From: Capsicum annuum
Taxonomy: Eukaryota; Streptophyta; Magnoliopsida; Solanales; Solanaceae
NCBI RefSeq assembly: GCF_002878395.1
Contig: NC_061115.1
Location: 153,017,649-153,081,648 of the forward strand
DNA: 64,000 nt
Reading direction: 5' to 3'
Shown: piece by piece, positions 25,508 to 37,880 of the stretch
Numbering within the stretch: position 1 is the stretch's first letter
How the letters are laid out: every line of letters begins with the position of its first letter
Notes under the pieces: generated by a model
Told to the model about the DNA's origin: nothing
Seen by the model: only the letters and a program-made list of their open reading frames with translations
Databases searched by the model: none
Position numbers and translations under genes: made by a program

Positions 25508-26449
25508 TTAGATATCAGCCGGAGAAATAGGTCTAGGCCAATTTCTAACAACTTCGATCTTTTGGGGATCAACTCTAATACCCTTAGAAGAAATGATATG
25601 ACCCAGAAAAGCAACTGACCTTAGCCAAAACTCACACTTACTGAACTTGGCAAACAACTTGTGATCTCTAAGGGTTTGTAAGACAGTTTGGAGATGATCA
25701 GAATGTTCATCCTTACTATGGGAGTACACCAGTATATCATCAATGAACACTATGACAAACATATCTAGATATGATCTGAACACTCGATTCATGAGGTCTA
25801 TGAAAGCTGCTGGCGCATTAGTTAACCCAAAACACAAAACAAGAAACTCAAAATGGCCATAACAAGTTTGGAAAGCGGTTTTCAGGATGTCACACTCTCT
25901 AACTTTGAGTTGATGATAGCCGGAACGGAGGTCTATCTTTGAGAAATAACTTGCCTTGCAATTGGTCAAACAAATCATCTATTCTCGGAAAGGGTACTTA
26001 TTTTTTACGGTGACTTTATTCAGTTGGCAGTAATCAATGCACATACGCAAAGAGCCATCTTTCTTTCTCACAAACAATACAGGAGCACCCCAAGGAGAAA
26101 TACTAGGCCTTATGAAACCCTTATCTAGTAGATCTTTGAGTTGCTCTTTCAACTCCTTAAGTTCTGCAGGGGCCATACGGTAAGGAGGAATAGAAATGGG
26201 CTGAGTATCGGGAAGAAGATCAATCTCGAACTCTATCTCTCTATCAGGAGGTATCCCTGGGAGATCATCCAAAAAGACATCAGAAAACTCATTGACGATG
26301 TTAACAGACTGGAGAGTTGGAGTCTCAGACATAGTATCTTTGACTCTAACAAAATGGTAAACACAGCCCTTGGAAATAAGCTTTATAGCTTTGAGGTAAG
26401 AGATAAAATGACTCTTGGGTGACACAGAATTCCCAGACCACTTAAACAC
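25508..26449 (-). pseudogene. Reverse transcriptase (element A)
   Basis: The minus strand begins with [15 protein letters not shown] and [16 protein letters not shown], then [17 protein letters not shown]. Near 25990 the frame shifts by one base and near 25940 it shifts back, so the segment that should read [11 protein letters not shown] is out of frame between them. It continues with [15 protein letters not shown], the active-site box [10 protein letters not shown] (about 25733-25762), and [21 protein letters not shown] stop at about 25507 ends it before the thumb and connection region. The motif set is typical of plant chromoviruses. Confidence 0.96.
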
Positions 26450-26464
26450 GGATGCACCTGGAAA

Positions 26465-26770
26465 CTAAAACTTGACCACTCGGGTTCGACAATCAATAGA
26501 GGCATAAGAAGAATACAGCCAGTCCATACCCAGAATTATATCAAAATCTACCATGTCTAACTCAATCAAGTTAGCCAATAAGACTCTATGAAGAACGGTA
26601 ACAAGACACTTTTTATACACTTTCTGGGTAACAATCGAATCACCCACTGCGGTAGAAACTAGGATAGGCTCAGGAATAATCTCAGGACTCATTTCAAAAT
26701 TCACAGCAATCAAAGGTGTAACATATGAGAAACTGGATCTAGGATCCAACAAAGCATACACATCAAACTA
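26465..26770 (-). pseudogene. Aspartic protease (element A)
   Basis: The minus strand shows ALLDPRSSFSYVTPLIA, where the family has D-[SP]-G-[SA]. The glycine after the catalytic D region is replaced by arginine, which should inactivate the enzyme. FDIILGMDWL, the usual ILGMDWL block, lies about 75 residues later. The domain would release gag and pol products from the polyprotein. It lies between the gag zinc knuckle and the reverse transcriptase, as expected. Confidence 0.9.
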
Positions 26771-26974
26771 AAATATATGAAGCATACCAGTAACAACATC
26801 GGGAGAGTCCTCCTATTCCTGGAGGGATGGTAAAGCATAAAATCTATTCTGGCACTGCCCGCCAGCATTGCTAGAAGAGGCGCCCTGAGCTGGGGATGGG
26901 CGAGTCGCTAGAACTGGAGCACTAAAAGTCTGAGTCTGGGTCTGAGGGCGATAGTCACGACGCCCTTATCCATC

Positions 26975-27961
26975 CTGTGGACAATCTCTAACTCTGTGAC
27001 CCATGTCACCATACCGAAAACAATCCCGTTTCTCACCCCAATACTCACCCAAATAAGCCCTACCATACTTATGACATGCTACCTTGATCCTGCCTACCTC
27101 TAGGCACGGGAGCACTAGCAGATGACGGTGCTGGCATAGACGAACGATCCTGATACTGAGGGCGACTCCCTCCCTGCGATCTAGTCTGACCTTGTCCGTG
27201 CTGCTCAGACCTAGCTCTCTTATTTTCTCTCATTCTATTTCTCTCCTTAATCTTGTCTACCTCAATCTGTTGGGCATGAGTCATCATCCTAGAAAGATTC
27301 ATCTCACTATTCAGCATAGCAGACCTACACTCCTTAACCACATAACTAGACACTCCAGTCATAAACTTACTCATACTAGCTCGATTATCAGCCACTAAGT
27401 CAGGAGCATATTGGCCAACTGGTTGAACTTTAGACAGTACTCCCTAACAGTCATAGAGCCCGGTCGTAGGTTCATAAACTTTTCCACCTTCGCCTTCCTC
27501 ATCTCTAAATGGAAAAACTTATCCAGGAATGCATCCTGGAACTCTTGCCAAGTTGTAGGGTCAGCTCCCTCACCTCTACCTTTCGTTCAAGCAACAACCC
27601 AGTCATAAGCAAGGTCTTTCAACCTATACGCGGCCAACTCCACACTATGTTCCTCAAATACATACATCACCTGAGTAATCTTTTGCACCTCCTTTAAAAA
27701 TAATCGTAGATCCTCATAAGACTTGGACCCATAGAATTCTGGAGGATTCATCCGCATGAAGTCACGGATCCTGGTAGCAGCTGAATCACCTTCCTGCTGT
27801 TGTAGAGCTGGGGCCGGGATGGACTGAACATTTACAGTAATAACTTGGGCCAGCACCAGAAAGGCTGCCCGAAATTTAGTATAAGACACATTTTCATTCA
27901 ATGGGTCAGCGGGTTGAGGTTGCTGACCATCATTATTTCTTCTCGCTCGACGTGGAGGCAT
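26975..27961 (-). pseudogene. Gag (element A)
   Basis: The start is placed at MPPRRARRN (27961), which fits the related gag in element C. The capsid part shows RMNPPEFYGS, VYVFEEHSVELAAYRLKD and DWVVA, then stops. After a frame change it continues with RPGSMTVREYCLKFNQLA and VKECRSAMLNSEMNL. A Q/R/S-rich linker precedes the zinc knuckle at 26981-27022, which reads CFRYGDMGHRVRDC. The second cysteine of the CCHC set is a tyrosine (TAT instead of TGT), so the knuckle is broken. Gag forms the particle that packages element RNA. Confidence 0.93.
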
Positions 27962-28158
27962 ATTTCTGAAAGAGGAGATCATGAATCAATAGCAGAGAGA
28001 GACACTTTAAGCACGATAGACTTCTGAAAGAAAGAACCACCTTTTTTTCCTAAAATGTCTTGTAGCCTCTTGCTCATAGATGTAGCGTGCTACACACCGA
28101 TGATCAAGACTTTACTTAACATGGCTTATCAGACTCCCTAGGATACCTTAAAACCTTA

Positions 28159-28171
28159 GGCTCTGATACCA
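28159..28171 (-). other. Primer-binding site of element A
   Basis: Minus strand reads TGGTATCAGAGCC, a perfect initiator-tRNA-Met primer site, 4 bp from the 5' LTR. Confidence 0.95.
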
Positions 28172-28175
28172 AGTT

Positions 28176-30608
28176 TGTAACGCCCCAAAAAATAAGTCCC
28201 GAAGCGTCATACGGTGCTTGAGGCTACGAGTAGCCCTAAGCTAACGCTTCAAGCCATTTTCATTCAGTTCAGCACAAATCAATAAAGTTTTCATAAATAA
28301 CCCTCAAATATCAACAGAGTAATCATCATCCAAGAATAAAAGAATTTTAGAAAGATAACAAAATATGACTTATTAGTCAACTCCCAACATCTATACTAGT
28401 CTGACAAGCCTCTAAGAAAATCAATAAAACCAGCGAGCCATTGAGACATGCGCTAACTGACCCATACTCAGTTATCAAATGTAAACAATTTCGTGAAACT
28501 AACATCAGACATCACGTCCTCGGAACATGAGGACTCACCACAATAGAGTATGTAGAACAGCGTGCCCGAAGAATTACTGTCGAACCTGGAACTGAGCACC
28601 TGAACCTACATTCCAAGAAAATATAGCCCACATTCAAAGATGTGGGTCAGTTCTATGGAAAGGAACCGAGTATAAGGGGGTGTATGCAGTTGTATAAACA
28701 TCATCATCATAAATATTTATAAGAAATATGCAGAACGTATGAAGACTCACATAGCCTGAAGAAAATCATCATAATCATGAGAGGATGAAATAAGTACAAT
28801 AACACATGTGAGTCATCATATAATTTGTCAATCACTTTCAGTTCTTCAAGAATATCAATTCTCATAATGTAAATATCATTTAAATCTTTCAAAAGAATAA
28901 CTTTCACAATTTCACTTTCAAATCACTTCACCATTCACCATAGACATAAGAAAACACACACATACTGGGAGATCCTATAACCGACATAAACCATGTGACC
29001 TACATGGAGTTCAACGTACAACCCAAGTTGGTGAGAGTCGTCCTATCCTTGCCATCGGAGTAGGACTATCGATATCAAATCCACACAAACTAGTGATCAT
29101 TATATAAATCAGCCTCAGGCTCACTCCTACGAGGACACATAGTTTTAGGGAAGTAAGGTCGCTTTATACCTCCCACTCGGTGCTAATGATTTCTCCCAGA
29201 CTTAGCTCAGATCATTTCAAAGACAATCCACAACAAAACAATTTTAGTATTATATAAATATACATCGGGAGCCATCATGCTTCCCATCAATCAAAATCAA
29301 CCACGTTGTGGATTTCTTTCACACTCGAGTTCAAAACAATTCTATTAAGACCAAAAGGTCAAATCATTCAAAATATCTCAAATATTCAACATCAACGTGC
29401 CTATAACACACACTTTCTTTAAAAAAAAACACAATTTCCAATGGGGATTCACGACCCAAATATCAAAATCATGATAAATATCGTTCAAGATTCATGCTTT
29501 ATATCTTCACACATGTAAATTCATCTTTCAAAATCATAAACATCAAGATTTCATAATAATCATCATAAGATTACTTTTGTAAAAAATCAAATAAAAATCA
29601 AATTTGTAAAGAATCAAATAAAAATTATGTCTTTGTAAAGAAAATTACTTTTGGGCACAAGAACGAAAGAGAGTTCTTGTTGAAAAACCCCACATACCTT
29701 GAATGATGAACTTTAGATTGATCCTCGTTTTTGAAATGTTAATCGTACCTTTGAATGATGGTTCTTGGAGTTCTTGAACTAGGAACTTGGAATCTTGAAT
29801 AAATTTGCAGAATTAATGGTGAACTTTGGAGGCTCTTAAAGTTGGATGTAGGAGCTTAGGATTTTCTTTTTGAGGAAATTTGATGAAATATAACATATAA
29901 TGCTTCTAATAGGATTTAATATAGGGTTTGGATGGATTTTGGGTGAGAGAGAATGACCAAAACGCCCCTAAAAATCAAAAAAATTCTCGAATCTGTCCTT
30001 TGGTAGACTGTTTTGATAGTCTGAAGTAGATCAACCATAAAGTTTTACTCCGATATTCAAATTAGATGAAACCAATTTCATTAGAAAGAGGACTCTCATA
30101 TATTTCCGTTGATATATAGTATCTCACCCAGATCATTGTGTACGAAGAGTTATGATTATTTGAAGTTGACCCAAAAATTTACTTTTGTTACACTGAAGTA
30201 GATCGACTATAACATTTTGCTCTGGAAGACAAATTAGATGAAACTAATATCATTAGAAAGAGGACTCGTAGAGATTTCCGTTGATATATAGTAGATCACC
30301 CAGATCGTTATGTACAAGGAGTTATGATTGTTTAAAGTTGGAGCAAAAATACTCTAGGCCTTAGTACTTTTTCCTGCACGTTTTACTGTTCACTACTATT
30401 CACGATTCGATCGGAATTTTCATAACTCGTTGCTCGGGTGTCCGTTTTGGATGATCCACATATCATTGGAAATCTTATTTGATACTCTACACAATGGTGG
30501 GTCATAATCTAAGATATTACGCATGAAAAATTTATAATTCATTCTAGAAGATAGAACCCAACACGTTTACGCACAAAATTTCAACAAAAAATTTCCCGTG
30601 GTATTACA
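28176..30608 (-). repeat. 5' LTR of element A
   Basis: 2433 bp with TG...CA ends, colinear with the other LTR apart from small indels and scattered substitutions. It is followed by the CTAAA target duplication. Confidence 0.96.
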
Positions 30609-30613
30609 CTAAA

Positions 30614-33295
30614 CCTCTATCAACAACAGATTTCCTTCACTATGCTTAAGAAGATATACATAAAATTTTAACTAGCCATGACATGTATCAAAGACTTGGC
30701 CTCAATCTTACTTCACACTTACAGTCTCAGCTAAAATAAGCATATAATAATCTTCCAATAATGAAAAAAAGGTCTACTCATTCCCTCCAGACAACTATTT
30801 GCCATCACTATCTTGACCTAAGGAAAGGTAACTAAATGGTTAGAACATGAGGACCTAAAACATAAAGGGATACTGTTTATAATTTGACACCCAACTGAGG
30901 CTTAAGGAATAGAATATTTAATATCGTGAACTCATCAAAGAAGTCTAATCTGAAGACATGCTTTCTGTAAGTCTGAATTAAACTGATTATTAAAAATATT
31001 TCCTGAGTACCAGAACTGACATACTGTAAAGCTTGAGTACATGGGTCATGAGCTGCATGACCCAAATTTGGAGTTCATAACTTATGGAATATGATTCCAA
31101 CGGCTAAAAGAACTAAAACTCTTTATTTTGGGAACTAGGAGAGTACATAATTCTCAATCGTATGCATGAAGGTGAATTAAGATCATAGAACTAAAACGTA
31201 AGGCATAAGTAGGTATTGGGACAACTGAAATTACTGAAATAAGATTGGATCAAGCATCAATCTTTCTCACAGCTATTCTACAACTTACTGGTACATCTAC
31301 TAGAATCTGAAAGCTTGACTTGGTTACTAGTTCTATCATCTCCCCCTTAGATTTAAACCATCATTCTGAGGTTGTGAACCACTATATAAACTCTAGTTTA
31401 ACTGCAATCACTTTACTCTAGAGTCTGGGATATAACAATGTACATGAACAAAAGAACTTAACCCGAATGACTACACCTGAAAGCGCAAAACCAACTCCTA
31501 ACACTACCTTCTGAGTTACACCCTATCTTTCTATAGCCCCAATAGTCATCATATAATACTTAAACACTTACTAACTTTAGATCTGCATGAGCACCCCATA
31601 GTCAGAGTGTACACCATTTAGTGCTTCAACTTTTATTTCTATTAGGTCAATCTTCAAAGTTTCAAACTTAGATTCTAACGCTTAACATGAATATCTCCAA
31701 ACCTCTGACGGACCATACTACTTCTGTCATAGCCTACCAATTTCATGCTTATAAACCTATATTTCTAAACCATGAGAATCAAAATCATACTTAACAGGAT
31801 CCACATCTTTAATCATAACTCCTTAACTTAACTATCAAGAACATCATACATTATCTAACTAGTCTTTCTCCACCTAGAAACTCAACGTTACTACTAACCA
31901 CACAACATGCAACAATCCTAGAAAAATAATGCATCCCCATAGCACCTTGGGCGTACTTCCATATCATACATACAACATCATACTTTATTAAGATCCAAAT
32001 AAACTTAAGCTCTTGTATACACTATTAAAGCCTACTAGATCACTTTCATACGACTAACATTCAGAATACATCAATCATTATATCCACCTTGCTCATCATC
32101 TACTATTCGAACTTAGCATCTCGTTCTAGCTATGATTAACCACAATCTTGACAGCTATTCTTACCTTCCCAATATCCAAAAATATTAGCCCACTAAAACC
32201 TCATAACAATAATGATCAATCACAATCCTATGGTCTATCTTATTTACAATCTGTTACCACATCTTTCTTCTACACCTCATTACTATTCACCTATCTATAC
32301 ACCTAAACTTCTTTCATAGCTCTATAAGTTTCAACTAAACTTCCTCTTGCAATCTCAGGAAAGCTTAAATTAACAACACTCCTCCACCAAGTACTTTTAT
32401 CAATAACCTATACTTTTCAAGCACAACAAACACCATCAACAACTCTTTTCTTACTTCAAGAAAACAACAATTCGCCTTAACTAATAACTCCTTCTCTTCT
32501 TTCTACTAAACTAACACACAAGGATAATAAGATGAACAACAAGTTGCTAGTGAATTGAAATAGGCCTCACATGGCTTCACTAGACTTTGATTTTCAACAA
32601 CACAATGATAACAAGATTACAAGACATAGAAACTTGACACACAATATTCAATGATCTAAGAATACACATCTTACTCTGTCTTAACTGAACAACTTATAAG
32701 AATAAGGCATAACTTTAAACTTGGGGGACTTATAACACACTAGAAGGCTCCTCTCAAGCCATTTTGTACGACTTTTAAAACTTCTTGCTAGCAAGTCTGA
32801 GAACATTATCAGGGGAGAAAATTGGAACTTGCCGATCAGGTTACCTCAAGAACAGAACATAGATAAAGAAGTATAGATTATCATTATGGATTCTGAGGAG
32901 GAAATCTGAAAGCACATCTAACTTGGTCTTAGTGCATGATTTTTACAAAGATAATAAGGAATTTCAATCTTTGAAACTCAAAAGCACTTATGGGATATTT
33001 TCTAGCCTTCTTATAATCTCATAACTATCTGTGGAAAATTAAGCTTGATGATTTTTGGTACCTTGAAAATGAGGTAGAGATGGCCTGAATAGAGTAAGAT
33101 AAGAAGCTATTTAAGTTTCTTAGAGGACCTTTCTATAGCATGATCTGAGAGTTGAAAGAATGGAGACACTTTCTAAATGCCTTGTAGCCTCTCGAAGAAA
33201 AGTACAGACATCTCCATACCATTTTGCAAGACTCTACTAGACACGGCTTCACAGACACCCTAGGACTCTTGAACCTTGTGCTCTAATACAAAGTT
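30614..33295 (-). mobile_element. Element D interior, part right of element A
   Basis: About 2.7 kb without retroelement coding sequence. Long parts run parallel with the interior of B: the block around 30840-31140, the block 31260-31380, and the stretch before the primer site (33100-33295). A perfect hairpin is seen at 31043-31063 (GGGTCATG, loop AGCTG, CATGACCC). A Y-rich stretch from about 31450 to 32500 shows no gene. Confidence 0.75.
33279..33291 (-). other. Primer-binding site of element D (decayed)
   Basis: Minus strand reads TTTGTATTAGAGC, recognisable as the initiator-tRNA-Met site with two or three changes. Its position right beside the LTR supports the call. Confidence 0.65.
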
Positions 33296-35778
33296 TGTAA
33301 CGCCCCAAAAATAGGTTTCGAGATGTCACACGGTGCTTAGGGTCACAAGTGATCCCAAGCTAACCCTGATACTGGCATACTTAAAAGCAACTGAATAAAA
33401 TACATAAATCTGAACAAAATCAGTGGAAACAATGAAACTTCTCTGAACTTGATCAATAAAAAATCTGAGTTTACAAGATTACAACTTTGCCTTTACAAAT
33501 AAAACTGAAATAAAAATGTTGACACTACTGACATTCTATGAAGCCTCTACTAGTACTGAATATGGGGAGCCGGGTCATGACTCCCAACTATCCCAACTCA
33601 ATATGACTGAATAAAAAAAATATAATACTTCTCAAACAGTATAACTACTCGAGCCCTTGAATCAAAAGAACTCATCTCCTACTGAATGGAAGCTGCAAAC
33701 TAACTGAATATGGTGTATGTACAATAACTTGTACCTATATTATGAGACAATGTAGCACACAGACGTATATGTGGATCAGTACTTTGAGGATGTACTGAGA
33801 ATATTGAGGAGTATGCACTTACATAAAATAATATTAATACTCTTTACTGAAATCATACATGCAAATAGGAATGACTCATATGGCTTGAATAAGTCTAAAA
33901 TATAAAACTCATAAATCATAAATAGTGAAACATGTAACACAAATCTCGTGAGTCATTATAATTAACTTTAAAATTTATACTCTCCTCTTATTCTCAGTAC
34001 TTAAAGGCTAAAGGAAGCTTTAAACAATACTTTCAAACTCATGCTTTAATCTTGTGGAGAATGAAACCTCTTTAAAACAAAGACTTAGAACTTTTAGGAA
34101 CTTTTAACATTTGAGAAATTTGGAACTCTTTTAGACTTGGGAAACTTGGAACACGGGAGTTTCTTCTAACCAACATAAACCATGTGAGCTACATGGATTC
34201 CAGTGTCTTGACCATATTGGGGAGAGCTATTCTATCCTTGCCTTTAGAGTAGAACCTCATCTTTAGCGATCACTATCTCGGCCTTAGGACCATAAATCTG
34301 AATCCTATAATGGCATGTAGTTCTGGGGTACGAGACCTTGGAATCATACCTAACTCAGTGCTAAATACTACTCCCATACTCAACTGAGAAATTTTAGAAA
34401 ATCCACTTCAAAATAACTCAAGGGTCTATAATGAAGACCAAAACATATTTCTCTTGCTTTAAATCATAAGTAGTGTGGATTTCTATCTTAGCTGTTGAAA
34501 GTACTTATCAAAACTTGTTAATAAGACTTTGAGATCATAATCTCCTTATAAACTCATCACTTGTACTTAGGACTCAAAATATAGAGCTTTAATGCATCAA
34601 AATCATATTTAAAGTTCATGCTCAACCATCATCATAAAAAGCTTACAATCATCTCAATCAAGATATCGGAGTAATAACTCATAATATGAATCTCATAATT
34701 TCAACATCTTAAAATTCATGCTTGATAACAAAACATTCATAATAATCTTAAAATCTGGAAAATTCGAAAATAGGCATGGAAATATAAACAAAATCATGTA
34801 ATTCAACCTTTAATTTGGAAATTTCAAGATCTTGCAAACAATAATAATGGTTATAAACTCTAACTTCAATTTCATGGAAAATCTCATAATTTGTAGAAAG
34901 TTGTATTTAAAATAAGCCTTTGGATACAAGGGTGAAAGAGCTACCCTTGTTCAAACCCCACATACCTTAGATTTTGAATATAGATTAACAAGATTGCTTG
35001 AGACTCTTTTTCGCACTCTTGAATGAGGGTTCTTGAAGCTTTTGACTTGGAAGTCTTGAATCTTAACTCAATTTGTAAAATCTATTATGAGTTCTTGAAT
35101 TTCTTGAAAGAAGATTTGAACCTTGTTCTTCGGAGTAATTTTTGCCAGAAACCCTAGATTTTTTATGGTTGAGGAGAATATGGCATTTTTGCCTTGGTCA
35201 GATATATTTAGATATTGGAAAGGATGGAAAATGACCAAAAAGTTATTTTTTAAAAAAATGACCTAAAAATACTGAAAGGGATTTGTGACGACTCGTACGA
35301 TGATCCATCACTAGCTCGACGATCCGTTGGTCTGACCATCGCAACTGGGTCATAATAGGACTTATTGTCTTGGCGGTGATGGCTTGGGCGATGGTATATC
35401 ACTAGCTCAATGATCCATTGGCCATTCCGTTGTGCCTGGCCAGAAAGTGGACTCACTGCCTCTGCTGTGATGATTTGGGCAATGGTCCGTAGCTAGCTCG
35501 ACGGTCCGTCAGACCTTTTCGTCGCACATGGGCGGTTCAAACTGCTTTCTGTAATTTGGCCATAACTTTCTCTTTCAGTGTTGGATTTTGACAAAATGGA
35601 TATCATTGAAAATATAATTCAATTTCCCACATGATAAAAAGTCAAAATTAGGAATATTCTATATGATTTAAACACTACTCACTTTGGAAGACATTACTTA
35701 GTCTTTTAAGAGTGAAATTAGGCTTCACTTGACAAACACTAATGGCTAGACTACGAGGGAACTTTACGGGATCTTACA
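33296..35778 (-). repeat. 5' LTR of element D
   Basis: 2483 bp, TG...CA ends (plus-strand left end TGTAACGCCCC). On the minus strand a TATA-like TAAATATATC lies at about 35201-35210. Upstream of it are three imperfect repeats of about 90 bp at 35287-35515 and the shared module at 35559-35614. No second LTR of this family was found in the window. Confidence 0.8.
35284..35516. repeat. About 90-bp imperfect tandem repeat x3 in D LTR
   Basis: Three units carry a GGGCGATGGT/CACTAGCTCGACGATCCGTTGG-like core, near 35287, 35379 and 35468. They are GC-richer than the surrounding LTR and lie just upstream of the TATA-like box. Confidence 0.75.
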
Positions 35779-36180
35779 CTAAATGAGGTTTCTAGTAAGC
35801 ATATGTCGTTGTGCCATATTTTTTCGTATGAGTGGCCTTGTACTCATGACTCTGTCACAAATTGTTAATGGCTTTTAAGATTTTTATTGAAACTATTGCT
35901 TGTTCCTTTATCAATGCATTTTCATTAATTTATATGAACTTATATCTAACCTTTATCAAGGTTTAATTCTAGGTTTTCCATTAGTTGCATAATCTATGTG
36001 GTATGTCCTTCTAAATAGCGCAAGGGGCTTGTCCTTTGTCATTGCTTTTCCAATTGAAGTGATATGAAGCTGGATTTCCAAATCTTTCAGTGTATTACTC
36101 TAGACAATTATATTATCATATTGTTGTCCATCTATAAATTTATATTTTTATATTGTTGTCATTGCTATTATTGAGTTGAG
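35779..36180. other. Unassigned spacer
   Basis: AT-rich DNA right of element D. No gene or clear repeat. Confidence 0.45.
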
Positions 36181-36240
36181 TTTCTTTCAGAAATAGCCTC
36201 TTTACCTCCAAGAGGTAGAAGTAAGGTCCACATACACTCT
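36181..36240 (+). repeat. SINE fragment (TS-like)
   Basis: CTCTTTACCTCCAAGAGGT followed by AGAAGTAAGGTCCACATACACTCTACCCT. This resembles the 3' body of the Solanaceae TS SINE family. It is cut off at ACTCTACCCT. Confidence 0.55.
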
Positions 36241-36359
36241 ACCCTAGGGGAGGATTTTGGGGGATAGGAGAGGATTTCTGAGAATGAGTAACTTTCATGT
36301 GGATCTTGTATTTATATTAAAAATCTAGTAAATATTTAATAACCATAAGTTGGGAACCC

Positions 36360-36585
36360 ATTAATGAAGTGTGTTATTGGTATAGTGGTAGACGAGATTG
36401 CTAAAGCATTGTACTCATCAGCTATTGTATTAAATTTTATTTGTCCCATAGGAACCCACAAACTTTAAATCATATATCTGCCTCTACTCTACCCTCTCCA
36501 AACTCCACTTTATGGCATTTCATTGAATATATTGTTGTTAGCGTTGTTATTGTTATTGTTGCATATATTGCTACTACTACTGCAA
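36360..36585 (+). repeat. SINE (TS-like) with TTG-rich tail
   Basis: A tRNA-like A box (GGTATAGTGGTAGACGAG, about 36380) and a decayed B-box region (AGGAACCCACAAACTTTAAATC) precede a body with CTACTCTACCCTCTCCAAACTCC. A TTG-rich tail follows (36530-36565). The same ACTCTACCCT run ends the fragment to the left, so either two SINE copies lie side by side or one was interrupted. Confidence 0.5.
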
Positions 36586-37366
36586 CAACTATTTTAATGG
36601 GAGGATTATTACAAACAGGGTCTGCATTTTGAAGTAGTGGTTTTCTCTTCTAAATTTTGTCAAAATGTCCCGCTGTAAGTTAAATTATTATGAATGTAGA
36701 GGGGAGGAGAGTGTAGAGACTAATTTGTCCAAATATAAACTGGTATATATTGTTAAAGAGGAAAATAATGATTAGCCTGGTCCAAGTATAAAGGTGCTTT
36801 GAGCTAAAAGTGATAAAAGAGTTTCAAAATGAGGTTTACGTGACTCAAGTCTTAATAATTGAGTGTAGGTGACAATTACTTTATTATGAATTAAGAAAGT
36901 TGGGTAAGTTTGACAATATCTAACAAGTTCTTAAATTTAAACTTTGATCCAAATATTTACATAATATAATGGGAAACGGAGTGAAAAAGATGCATTTCTC
37001 TCTCTTCTCATCCATTGTTATTTTCTCTCTCTTAGCAATTTTTGTTATTCATTGTTACTGTTGCTTTATTCATCATCTTTTACTTTATTATCATCATCTT
37101 CTAATTCATTATCATCTTTATCTTCTTCTTGTTGACCATTGTTGTTGTTGTTGTTTTGTTACCGCTACTGTTGCTATCTGACTAATTTCTTTGGTCAAAT
37201 TTTATTTCATAGATCACTTTCCATTTTGGCATTACTTCACAGGAGACTTTGGTAAGTCAAATTATGATTTTTAATTGAATTTATCATCTAGGTAATTGCT
37301 ATTGTGCTATTTTTTCAACAATATATAGCACGCGAACATGAATGCAACATAAGGGACATCTATTTA
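36586..37366. other. Unassigned spacer
   Basis: T-rich, with TTG/TTA/TCA-rich simple sequence at about 37015-37175. No supported gene. Confidence 0.45.
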
Positions 37367-37645
37367 AACAGATCAATCATCTGTTGCGACAGATGACCCA
37401 CCTATTGTGACAGATGAGCCATCTGTTGCAACAAAACACATATGTTGGATTCATGTTTATGGTTCAATAGTTCCATAACATGAGTCGAATAGATGGGTCA
37501 TTTGTTAAAAAAGACTAGTTATTTGTTACAACAAATTAGTAATCTGTTGCAACAGAACCTGAACACGATTTTGATAGACTAGTTATCTATTACAACAGGT
37601 AATTATCTGTTGCAACAGATTAATAACATGTTGCAACAAAACCTG
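37367..37645. repeat. MULE left subterminal palindrome array
   Basis: About ten variants of [A/T]TCTGTTGCAACAGAT at irregular spacing, some perfect palindromes (for example near 37604). Confidence 0.8.
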
Positions 37646-37663
37646 TACTCCGTTCCAACTAGG

Positions 37664-37840
37664 GGTATTCATGGGTTTGGTTAAAAATCAAATCGAATCA
37701 TAAATCGAACCAAACCGATTAAAAAAACCGAAGTTTGGTTTGGTTTAGTTAGGCTTAGTTTTAAATTTTAAAAAATCGATGCTATTTGGTTTGGTTATGG
37801 TTTTACTTAAAAACCCATGAAAAATAACCAAACCAAACCG

Positions 37841-37877
<37 letters not shown>

Positions 37878-37880
37878 TAT
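37664..37880. mobile_element. MITE-like insertion, partial
   Basis: Starts AGGGGTATTCATGGGTTTGG and is filled with AACCAAACC/GGTTTGGTT motifs in both orientations, ending in a (TA)n tract at 37845-37871. The start resembles hAT-type MITEs. A matching right end was not found. Confidence 0.4.

Larger units (their letters stand above)
20733..30608 (-). mobile_element. Ty3/gypsy element A, Tekay-like chromovirus
   Basis: Structurally complete element of 9876 bp. LTRs lie at 20733-23152 and 28176-30608, with an initiator-tRNA-Met primer site, a polypurine tract and perfect target duplication CTAAA (20728-20732 and 30609-30613). The coding order on the minus strand is gag, protease, reverse transcriptase, RNase H, integrase and chromodomain-like tail, the order of Ty3/gypsy. 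Stops and frameshifts occur in nearly every domain, so it is not autonomous now. It inserted into the interior of the older element D. Confidence 0.97.

Noticed and set aside
30609..35783. CTAAA follows both the right LTR of A (30609-30613) and the right LTR of D (35779-35783), hinting at a link between the two insertions.
   Set aside because: CTAAA at 20728-20732 and 30609-30613 fully explains A. The copy after D has no left partner because the left end of D was not found. A 5-bp match in AT-rich DNA is expected by chance.
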